Translations under genes and position numbers: made by a program
The notes under the pieces: model-generated
What the model was told of the DNA's origin: nothing
What the model saw: the letters and a program-made list of their open reading frames with translations, nothing else
The model's database searches: none
Shown: positions 18,265 through 23,040 of the stretch, in pieces
Numbering within the stretch: position 1 is the stretch's first letter
Layout: each line of letters opens with the position of its first letter
Assembly: GCF_028618695.1 (NCBI RefSeq)
Contig: NZ_JAQIVI010000141.1
Coordinates: 1 to 23,040 of the forward strand
Reading direction: 5' to 3'
DNA length: 23,040 nt
DNA from: Natrinema soli
GTDB lineage: Archaea > Halobacteriota > Halobacteria > Halobacteriales > Natrialbaceae

Positions 18265-18492
18265 TCATTCCACCACGAGTCGATAGATGACTGCCTGCTC
18301 GGTCGTCCGCGAGTCACGGACGATCTTGATAACGTCGCCGATCTCCGCGTCGTCGGGCAGTGCGGGATCGTTGCGCTTGATCTTCGGTAAATCTGTACGA
18401 TCGATGTTGTATTCCTCGAGCACCTCCTCGAGCGTGTCGTCCTCGAGGACACTGTGCTCCGGAACCAGTTCGTGTTGGCTTACGTCTACCAT
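18265..18492 (-). CDS. rpoH: DNA-directed RNA polymerase subunit H (Rpo5)
   Basis: The 75-residue subunit is homologous to the C-terminal domain of eukaryotic Rpb5. [20 protein letters not shown] at the start and the [14 protein letters not shown]...YRLVV C-terminus are diagnostic. It is the promoter-proximal gene of the six-gene rpo-nusA cluster. The 5' leader (minus strand, immediately before the ATG) is unusually CA-rich, cgcacacccacactcaca, and has no Shine-Dalgarno. Initiation there is therefore probably independent of a Shine-Dalgarno. Confidence 0.96.
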   Translation of the reverse strand: MVDVSQHELVPEHSVLEDDTLEEVLEEYNIDRTDLPKIKRNDPALPDDAEIGDVIKIVRDSRTTEQAVIYRLVVE

Positions 18493-18577
18493 GTGTTGGT
18501 GTGAGTGTGGGTGTGCGTGTCGGCTATCGGGAGAGAAGCGGCTGTCACGAGATACTACAGGCAGGTAGCGGCGGGAG

Positions 18578-18588
18578 GCATTTAACGG
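18578..18588 (-). promoter_or_regulatory. Probable TATA box of the rpoH-rpoB-rpoA-nusA operon
   Basis: The minus strand reads accgttaaatgcc in a GC-rich setting about 90 nt before the rpoH ATG. Transcription would start near 18553, leaving a 5' leader of roughly 60 nt, longer than for most genes here. Confidence 0.45.
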
Positions 18589-18780
18589 TTACTAACTCGA
18601 GGCACAAGCGGGGCTACCCGGCCGGGCGACGCTGACCGGAACCGTCGATCACATTCGAGAGTATCCGGTTCTCAGTTATATTCCTTGTGGGTCGTGTGAT
18701 GTTGTAGCACGGGGTGGTGTGGAAACGTGCTCGAGGCAGCTATCGTGGCGCGATTGACCGTACCACACGGTGTTCGATTG

Positions 18781-18800
18781 AAAAGCCTTAATACTGGTAG
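18781..18800 (+). promoter_or_regulatory. tRNA-Asp promoter, copy 1
   Basis: The box aaaagccttaatactggtag sits 20-39 nt upstream of the mature tRNA. The same block recurs in front of copy 2 with one substitution in the core (aaaacccttaatactg), which identifies it as the tRNA promoter. Confidence 0.7.
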
Positions 18801-18819
18801 CGGGTAACCATGTGTTGAA

Positions 18820-18892
18820 GCCCGGGTGGTGTAGTGGCCCATCATACAACCCTGTCACGGTTGTGACGCGGGTTCAAATCCCGCCTCGGGCG
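18820..18892 (+). tRNA. tRNA-Asp (anticodon GTC), copy 1
   Basis: A 73-nt cloverleaf. The acceptor pairs gcccggg with ctcgggc (one G-T pair), with discriminator G73. The D-arm contains gtgtagtggcccatcatac. The anticodon stem caacc/ggttg encloses loop ctgtcac with anticodon GTC. The T-arm is gcggg-ttcaaat-cccgc. CCA is not encoded. A ctttttcg T-run follows at once and is probably the terminator. Identical to copy 2. Confidence 0.97.
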
Positions 18893-18989
18893 CTTTTTCG
18901 AGGACCTGACCGACGAGCGAAGCGAGTCGCTATTCCTCGAAAAACGGAAACGAGGAATTTGAATCAGAGAGTGACGCGAACGCAGTGAA
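18820..18989. repeat. Direct repeat unit A (tRNA-Asp plus tail)
   Basis: tRNA-Asp and about 97 nt downstream recur at 19285-19454, offset by 465 nt, with an identical tRNA and about four substitutions in the tail. The tail contains nested palindromes (ttcgagga with tcctcgaa, and cgac with gtcg around gagcgaagcga). Confidence 0.85.
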
Positions 18990-18995
18990 CGAACG

Positions 18996-19060
18996 TTGAT
19001 CAAATCCCGTCTCGGATGCTTTTCGAGGAGAGAGCCGGCGAACGAAGCGAGTCGCGATAG
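18996..19060 (+). pseudogene. Decayed 3' fragment of tRNA-Asp with its tail
   Basis: ttgatcaaatcccgtctcgg, then atgcttttcgagga and aacgaagcgagtcgcgata, line up with the T-arm, acceptor 3' strand, T-run and palindromic tail of the intact copies, with scattered substitutions. The 5' two thirds of the tRNA are absent, so this is a relic and not a functional tRNA. Confidence 0.65.
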
Positions 19061-19244
19061 TAGCCGTCGGAAACCAATACGGGATGTGACTCTGGAACGA
19101 TCGAGCAGTACGGATGTGATTTTCTGATTTGAATCATATTATAAACATGAGCCGCCTCTTGGGGCTAATTGGCAGACGTTGGTGCGTCCCGTGGGTCCTT
19201 GAGTAGGGATTCATGTCACCGTACCATCCAAACGAACCCGGAGC

Positions 19245-19260
19245 AAAACCCTTAATACTG
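19245..19260 (+). promoter_or_regulatory. tRNA-Asp promoter, copy 2
   Basis: aaaacccttaatactg is the counterpart of the box before copy 1, about 25-40 nt upstream of the mature tRNA. Sequence between box and tRNA differs between copies, so the box itself is what has been conserved. Confidence 0.7.
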
Positions 19261-19284
19261 TTAGCCGGAAACGAAGAGTTGCGA

Positions 19285-19357
19285 GCCCGGGTGGTGTAGT
19301 GGCCCATCATACAACCCTGTCACGGTTGTGACGCGGGTTCAAATCCCGCCTCGGGCG
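19285..19357 (+). tRNA. tRNA-Asp (anticodon GTC), copy 2
   Basis: All 73 nt are identical to copy 1, including anticodon GTC and discriminator G, and the same ctttttcg run follows. The identity, against diverging outer flanks, indicates a recent duplication or gene conversion. Confidence 0.97.
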
Positions 19358-19454
19358 CTTTTTCGAGGAACTAACCGACGAGCGAAGCGAGTCGCTATTC
19401 CTCGAAAAACGGAAACGAGGAATTTGAATCAGAGAGTGAATCGAACGCAGTGAG
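19285..19454. repeat. Direct repeat unit B (tRNA-Asp plus tail)
   Basis: Second copy of the unit at 18820-18989. Similarity breaks down after cgaacgcagtga, shortly before the promoter of the nuclease gene. Confidence 0.85.
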
Positions 19455-19490
19455 CGACGAACTTCGCCGAAGATCGATAGCCTCACCGAT

Positions 19491-19500
19491 CGTTTTTATC
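19491..19500 (+). promoter_or_regulatory. Probable TATA box of the PD-(D/E)XK gene
   Basis: cgtttttatc lies 23-32 nt before ATG 19523, exactly where a TATA element belongs for a leaderless haloarchaeal mRNA. It is just outside the tRNA repeat. Confidence 0.6.
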
Positions 19501-19522
19501 CAAGAAGGCGGCCCATCATGCT

Positions 19523-19936
19523 ATGCGCAATTCGAAAGCAGTCGGCGACGAGACCGAAGCAAGAGCACTGTCCGAACTCATAGTCAGTGACCACAGCGTC
19601 TCGGTCCCCTTCGGAGATAACGACAAGTACGATCTCATCGTGGACGACGGGACTGCTCTCCATCAGATCCAGTGCAAGACCGGCTGGTCGAACAAAGCGG
19701 AAACGATGCGATTCAATACCCACTCGCAAACCACGAAAGATGGCGAGTATCACGAGGACACCTATCACGACTTGATCGATGCGTTTCTCGTCTATTATCC
19801 TGACAATGGGCAGTTTTACTGGATCGATGCAGCCGATGCAACTGAACAGAAGATGGAGCTTCGGTTTGAGTCCGAGATCGACCATCCCTCGATAAACTGG
19901 GCACCGGAGTACGAATTCGATGGTACCATTCCGTGA
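19523..19936 (+). CDS. PD-(D/E)XK nuclease-like protein (group I intron endonuclease family)
   Basis: The product is 137 residues. The motif is GDNDKYDLIVDDGTALHQIQCKTGW, seen as DKYDLIV with Asp37 followed by QIQCKTG with Gln50 and Lys52. That is the D...(E/Q)xK catalytic core of the restriction-nuclease/resolvase superfamily. The N-terminal GDETEARA (residues 8-15, Glu10) matches the usual helix with a conserved Glu. The arrangement resembles the small PD-(D/E)XK family called group I intron-associated endonucleases, from memory. No intron is visible here. Codon use is less GC-biased than in the rpo genes. Its position directly after tRNA repeats suggests it belongs to, or was left by, a mobile element. 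DNA cleavage is inferred from the motif. Confidence 0.75.
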   Translation: MRNSKAVGDETEARALSELIVSDHSVSVPFGDNDKYDLIVDDGTALHQIQCKTGWSNKAETMRFNTHSQTTKDGEYHEDTYHDLIDAFLVYYPDNGQFYWIDAADATEQKMELRFESEIDHPSINWAPEYEFDGTIP

Positions 19937-19989
19937 TCTCGCCCATCGAGCCGAACGACGGTACGTGAGCAATAGCTGGACCTGTTTAC

Positions 19990-20020
19990 ACCCACTCGCA
20001 CAGCAATCGTGCGAGTGGGT
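19990..20020. terminator. 31-bp perfect hairpin after the nuclease gene
   Basis: acccactcgcac (19990-20001) pairs perfectly with gtgcgagtgggt (20009-20020) around the loop agcaatc. It is 53 nt past the nuclease stop and upstream of the next gene's promoter region. It could terminate the nuclease transcript in either direction or be a protein-binding palindrome. No T-run follows directly. Confidence 0.55.
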
Positions 20021-20065
20021 ATCCACTGACGTTCAGCAGCTACTAGAGATAGTTCGAACGAACGA

Positions 20066-20087
20066 TATCTAAATGCTAATTGTTTAG
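20066..20087 (+). promoter_or_regulatory. AT-rich promoter region of the Bat-like regulator
   Basis: tatctaaatgctaattgttt is an AT-rich block 50-71 nt before ATG 20137. The exact TATA box cannot be fixed. The spacing implies a leader of a few tens of nt. Confidence 0.35.
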
Positions 20088-20136
20088 TCTTTCCTCGACA
20101 AGGCGTCAGCAACCGAGGACATCGATCTTCAGATCA

Positions 20137-22260
20137 ATGACGAAACCGATCACCGTACTCGTCGTCGACAACGAACCCGGCTTCGCGGCGCTCGCCGGAG
20201 AGATGCTCGAGCGTGAACGCGAGTCGATCGCGGCCGAGGCGGCGACGGACGGCGCGGAAGCGCTGGAGATTCTCGAGCGCCGCGAGGTCGACTGTATCGT
20301 CAGCGATTACGAGATGCCGGAGATGACGGGCCTGGAGCTGTTAGAGCGAATCCGGGAGGGGGACCCCGGCCTCCCGTTTATCCTCTTTACGGGGCGGGGG
20401 TCGGAGGAGATCGCCAGCGAGGCGATCGCGGCGGGCGTGACCCAGTATCTCCAGAAGGAGTCCGGGGAGGAGCAGTACGCGCTGTTGGCGAACCAGATCA
20501 CGAATGCGGTCGCTCAGTTCCGCACCGAAACGGAACTCCGGGAGAGCGAGCGCCGCTACGAGCGGACGCTGACGACGTTACACGAGACGACGCGGGATCT
20601 GATGCGAGCCGAGACCAAAGCGGAGATCTACCGGGCGGCGGTCGAGACGGCCCGCGAGATCCTGGACGTGGCCGTCGCCGCGGCCTACGCGTTCGAGCCG
20701 ACGGCGGGGGACCTCGAGCACGCGGCGTCGACGCGACGCTCACCCGAACTGGGCGATCCGGCGGAGACGATCGAACGGGGCGAGGGGCTGGTCTGGGAGG
20801 CGTTTTCGGAGGGAGAGAGCGCCTATTACGAGGATATCAGGCGCGAAGACGAGGTCGATACCGCGGCGGCGGTGAGTCGCAGCGAACTGATCGTGCCGCT
20901 GGGGACGCACGGCGTGCTGGTCGCGGGGACGGAGGACGTCGACGGGTTCGACGAGACGATGACCGAGCTGTTACACATTCTGGCGGCCAACACCGAGGCG
21001 GCGCTGGACCGGGCCGAACGCGAGCAGTTACTTCGCGATCACGATCGGACGCTCACGCAGCAAAACGAGGAGCTGACCCGGCTCAATCACACGAACGAGA
21101 TCGTCCGCGAGATCAACCACGGCGTCGCGCAGGCGTCGACGCGCGCGGCGATCGAGGAGACGGTGTGCGATCGCCTCGCCGGAACGGACCGGTATCGGTT
21201 CGCCTGGATCGCCGCGAGCGACGACGAACCGCCCGCGCCGACCGCCTGGGCCGGAATCGACGCGGCATACATCGACGGAATCCGCGCCGGCAACGACTGT
21301 GCACCGGAGATCGAACTCGTCCGGGACATCCTCGAGTCGGGGCAGGTGCGGACGGTGCGCGACGTGCTCGAGGACGACCGGTGGACGATGCGACGCAAGG
21401 AAGCGCTGACCTACGGATTTCAGACGGTCCTGGGCGTCCCGCTCGCTGCGGACGAACGGCGCTACGGCGTCCTGATGGTCCACGTCGCGGGAGCCGACGC
21501 GGTCGGGGAGTGCGAGCGCGAGGTGCTCGCCGAGCTCGGGGAGACGATCGGACACGCGATTCAGTCGGTCGAACGGACGCGGGCGATGCTGACCGACAGT
21601 CGTATCGAGCTCGAACTCGCCGTGGGGGGCTCGCGATTGCTGCTCAACCGGCTGTCGGCTCACGTCGCCGGGGCGGAGCCGATCGCGCTCGAGGGCGTCG
21701 TCGACCGCGGCGAGGACGGGATCGTCCTGTTCGTCAGCGCGCCGGCGACGGCGGATCTCACCCCGCTGGAAGCATCGTGGGCGTCGATCGAGACGCTCTC
21801 GGTCGTCTCCGAAGGCGAAGACGAGACGCTGTTCGAGCTGACGGTGATGGCGACGCCGTTCCTCGACGTGCTTCGAACGTACGACGTACAGATCCGGATG
21901 GCGACGGCCGAAGACGAAACGTCGACGCTCGTTCTCGAAATTCCACAGCGGGTCGAGACGCGGGCGTTGATCGAGGCGATCAGCGAGGAGTATCCCGAGA
22001 CGGAACTGGTCGCCAAACGGGAGACGACGACCACGCAGTCGGCGCGACAGCTCGATACATACCTCGCGGAGGAACTCACCGACAAGCAGTTCGAAGCGTT
22101 GCAGGCGGCTCACTACAGCGGCTTCTTCGAGTGGCCGCGGGAGAGCACCGGTGAAGACCTCGCGGAGGCGCTCGACATCTCGCCGCCGACGTATCACTAC
22201 CACCTGCGGGCGGCCGAACGAAAGCTCGTCACCATGACGTTCGACGGGGTGTCTAATTGA
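20137..22260 (+). CDS. Response regulator with GAF domains and Bat-type HTH output
   Basis: The 707-residue protein has four parts. A receiver domain (1-120) has acidic DNEP (11-14), phospho-acceptor Asp57 in VSDYEMPEMTG, Thr85 in LFTGRG and Lys107 in YLQKE. Two GAF-type sensor domains follow, about 150-310 and 325-485, joined by a coiled-coil linker (REQLLRDHDRTLTQQNEEL). A Bat N-terminal-like domain covers about 490-640. The C-terminal HTH_10 (bacterio-opsin activator) helix-turn-helix contains LTDKQFEALQAAHYSGFFEWPR and ends ISPPTYHYHLRAAERKLV. I chose MTKPITVLVVDNEPG at 20137, because the 19 residues before it are not receiver-like. It is probably phosphorylated by an unlinked histidine kinase and binds DNA. 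The targets and the GAF ligands are unknown. No kinase gene is adjacent. Confidence 0.9.
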   Translation: MTKPITVLVVDNEPGFAALAGEMLERERESIAAEAATDGAEALEILERREVDCIVSDYEMPEMTGLELLERIREGDPGLPFILFTGRGSEEIASEAIAAGVTQYLQKESGEEQYALLANQITNAVAQFRTETELRESERRYERTLTTLHETTRDLMRAETKAEIYRAAVETAREILDVAVAAAYAFEPTAGDLEHAASTRRSPELGDPAETIERGEGLVWEAFSEGESAYYEDIRREDEVDTAAAVSRSELIVPLGTHGVLVAGTEDVDGFDETMTELLHILAANTEAALDRAEREQLLRDHDRTLTQQNEELTRLNHTNEIVREINHGVAQASTRAAIEETVCDRLAGTDRYRFAWIAASDDEPPAPTAWAGIDAAYIDGIRAGNDCAPEIELVRDILESGQVRTVRDVLEDDRWTMRRKEALTYGFQTVLGVPLAADERRYGVLMVHVAGADAVGECEREVLAELGETIGHAIQSVERTRAMLTDSRIELELAVGGSRLLLNRLSAHVAGAEPIALEGVVDRGEDGIVLFVSAPATADLTPLEASWASIETLSVVSEGEDETLFELTVMATPFLDVLRTYDVQIRMATAEDETSTLVLEIPQRVETRALIEAISEEYPETELVAKRETTTTQSARQLDTYLAEELTDKQFEALQAAHYSGFFEWPRESTGEDLAEALDISPPTYHYHLRAAERKLVTMTFDGVSN

Positions 22261-22284
22261 GTAGTGTATCCTGCGAAGACACGC

Positions 22285-22380
22285 AAACAGTTAGGAAGTA
22301 TTCTTACCTGTCATCAGTTCGTATCGGTAATTGGCGATCCGAGGCGAATTGTCGCCACCCCAATCCCCCCACCCCTTTCC
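22285..22380 (+). ncRNA. Candidate structured RNA/element, copy A
   Basis: The order is aaacagttag, a T/A-rich box (gtattcttacc), cagttcgta, then a 6-bp stem tggcga (22332-22337) with tcgcca (22352-22357) around 14 nt, then a C-rich tract (ccaccccaatcccccc) and ccctttcc. It aligns without gaps to copy B, 350 nt downstream, at about 72 of 96 positions. The stem and C-tract are the best-conserved parts. If the AT-rich box is a TATA element, transcription would begin near the hairpin and give a very short C-rich RNA. That the strand is plus is inference. Confidence 0.4.
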
Positions 22381-22634
22381 CCAATCATTCGTTCGGTAGC
22401 GACGCCGTTCCTCGAACGGGTACCGGCAACTGGTTTTGATGGGAGTACTCGATCGCAGCGCATTCCGACGAGAGAATTCCCGCAGAGCAGCGCATGAACG
22501 AGTCCGATCAGGCGGGACAGTCAGATCGGGGAATATCGCCTCTGTCGAAACCATCAGTTGTGGCAATCGGCGGTCGCCGACCGTAATTCCTCAATATGAT
22601 ACTAAGTAATTAGATCCTATTGTATTGGGACAGT

Positions 22635-22730
22635 AAACAATTAGAAACCATATTTAACTCCCACCAGTTCGTACGAGTAGTTGGCGATCTGAGACAGACT
22701 GTCGCCACCCCCATTCCCCCCACCCTTTCT
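22635..22730 (+). ncRNA. Candidate structured RNA/element, copy B
   Basis: This copy has the clearer TATA-like box, ccatatttaactcc (22648-22661). The stem tggcga (22682-22687) pairs with tcgcca (22702-22707), and an inner stem tctg (22688-22691) pairs with caga (22695-22698), followed by ccacccccattcccccc. Inside the loop, one pair changes from T-A here to C-G in copy A, a compensatory change, although a neighbouring pair is lost in copy A. It ends with a ccctttct run. The alternative is a DNA-level repeat or binding site. Confidence 0.45.
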
Positions 22731-22807
22731 ACACACTCTCGAGAGGGATCTCGCGGTCGTGGTCCGAAGTCGTTCGAAAGCGGTTCTGACTAGACGAGAT
22801 TCCCGTA

Positions 22808-23040
22808 CTATCGGGGTCGGCGACGCTGTGACTGCCGGTCCGCGGCTTCGTCCCACTCGATCCAGTCCTGTTCCCAGCCGCGACGGGACTCGGCGCGGCG
22901 CTGTGCCCGTTCGCGGTCCTCGCGAGTCATCCGGTTTCGCTCGACGGCCCCCGATTGCTCGCCCTCGACCAGCAGCGGATCGAACGAGACGGGTCCGAAC
23001 CGGTCGACCACGCCGTCGGTCGAGACCGCCTCGAGTCGCT
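22808..23040 (-). CDS. Unrecognised protein, C-terminal part (partial)
   Basis: The frame ends with TAG at 22808 and is open to the right edge, giving 76 complete residues plus a partial codon. A GTG at 23011 could start a 67-residue protein (VDRFGPVSFDPLLVEGEQSG). The residues before it (RLEAVSTDGV) continue the same acidic style, so a longer protein running out of the window is more likely. After FGPVSFDPLLVEGEQSG the sequence becomes a long charged helix rich in Arg and Glu (TREDRERAQRRAESRRGW), then WEQDWIEWDEA, and a basic tail QRRRPR. I do not recognise the family. The W-rich, charged C-terminus suggests a nucleic-acid or protein contact. Confidence 0.6.
   Translation of the reverse strand, partial: RLEAVSTDGVVDRFGPVSFDPLLVEGEQSGAVERNRMTREDRERAQRRAESRRGWEQDWIEWDEAADRQSQRRRPR

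Larger units (their letters stand above)
18493..18819. other. Spacer between rpoH and the first tRNA-Asp
   Basis: This 327-nt region holds the CA-rich rpoH leader, the rpoH promoter (about 18578-18588) and, at the right end, the tRNA promoter (18781-18800). The middle (about 18600-18770) shows no coherent coding frame. The minus ORF crossing it runs into the tRNA and is rejected. Confidence 0.6.
18893..19284. other. Region between the two tRNA-Asp genes
   Basis: It contains the tail of repeat A, a decayed fragment of the tRNA 3' end with tail (about 18996-19060), an AT-rich patch with cattattataaac-like sequence near 19135-19146, and the promoter of tRNA copy 2 (19245-19260). No convincing gene is present. 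A 19-codon ORF at 19147-19206 was considered and rejected. Confidence 0.6.
22261..22807. other. Gene-free region with paired hairpin/C-tract elements
   Basis: This 547-nt stretch lies between the Bat-like gene and the last minus-strand gene. It contains two copies of a conserved element (22285-22380 and 22635-22730) and an AT-rich stretch between them (about 22585-22640). Several overlapping ORFs exist on both strands, but none shows haloarchaeal codon bias or a recognisable domain. Confidence 0.65.

Noticed and set aside
19147..19206. 19-codon ORF MSRLLGLIGRRWCVPWVLE between the tRNA genes
   Set aside because: The nearby AT-rich box is too close to its ATG for a leaderless start, and there is no Shine-Dalgarno; probably chance.
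19509..19518. ggcccatcat just before the nuclease start, matching part of the tRNA-Asp D-arm
   Set aside because: Only 10 nt with no flanking similarity; too short to call an attachment site.
22291..22566. Minus-strand ORFs through the paired elements (also 22641-22856), with similar tails around IANYxYEL
   Set aside because: The similarity follows from the nucleotide repeat. Mismatches are not at third codon positions, so structure or DNA function is more likely than protein.
22439..22609. Plus-strand 56-codon ORF between the two elements
   Set aside because: Arg/Ser-rich with no acidic bias, no Shine-Dalgarno and no recognisable motif.
1..23040. CRISPR arrays and insertion-sequence transposases
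   Set aside because: No regularly spaced 25-40-nt repeats and no transposase-like protein were found in any frame.

Overview
The window is chromosomal DNA from a halophilic archaeon (class Halobacteria). It shows high GC with strong G/C third-position codon bias, very acidic proteins, RNA polymerase large subunits split into A'/A'' and B'/B'', diphthamide-type EF-2, haloarchaeal TATA boxes close to start codons, and haloarchaea-restricted families. A Natrialbales-type genome (Natrinema/Haloterrigena relatives) fits the gene style, but the sequence alone does not prove the genus.

Layout. (1) 1-2149: the start of a PhoU-like gene (minus, running off the left edge), seryl-tRNA synthetase serS (plus) and a 51-residue acidic small protein (minus) with its own Shine-Dalgarno. 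(2) 2150-4336: elongation factor 2 (minus). (3) 4337-9008: an interruption between EF-2 and rps7. It holds a tandem-repeat intergenic region, a HEFAH-motif DUF5781-like protein, and a three-gene cassette: DUF7504-like protein, AT-rich CHAT-domain (caspase-like) protein, and a convergent 42-residue hydrophobic DUF7503-like peptide. A 16-codon ORF with a good Shine-Dalgarno overlaps the CHAT start codon. (4) 9009-18492: the conserved transcription/translation cluster on the minus strand, rpoH-rpoB''-rpoB'-rpoA'-rpoA''-nusA, then rps12-rps7 from their own promoter. (5) 18493-19936: two identical tRNA-Asp(GUC) genes inside a direct repeat, a decayed third copy of the tRNA 3' end and tail between them, and a leaderless PD-(D/E)XK nuclease gene. 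(6) 19937-22260: a 31-bp perfect hairpin and a large REC-GAF-GAF-Bat regulator. (7) 22261-22807: a non-coding region with two copies of a gapless ~96-bp element, exactly 350 bp apart. Each has a conserved hairpin followed by a C-rich tract. (8) The right edge carries the C-terminal part of an unrecognised protein (minus).

How it fits together. The housekeeping genes supply tRNA charging (serS, tRNA-Asp), translocation (EF-2), the decoding centre (uS12, uS7) and RNA polymerase with its NusA-like partner. The accessory genes sit at the seams of this cluster. The best candidates for something under-described are the DUF7504/CHAT/DUF7503 cassette, with its hydrophobic peptide and coupled leader ORF, and the paired hairpin plus C-tract elements, whose substitution pattern looks like RNA or DNA structure rather than protein. 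Family numbers (DUF5781, DUF7503, DUF7504) are recalled from sequence resemblance and were not searched.
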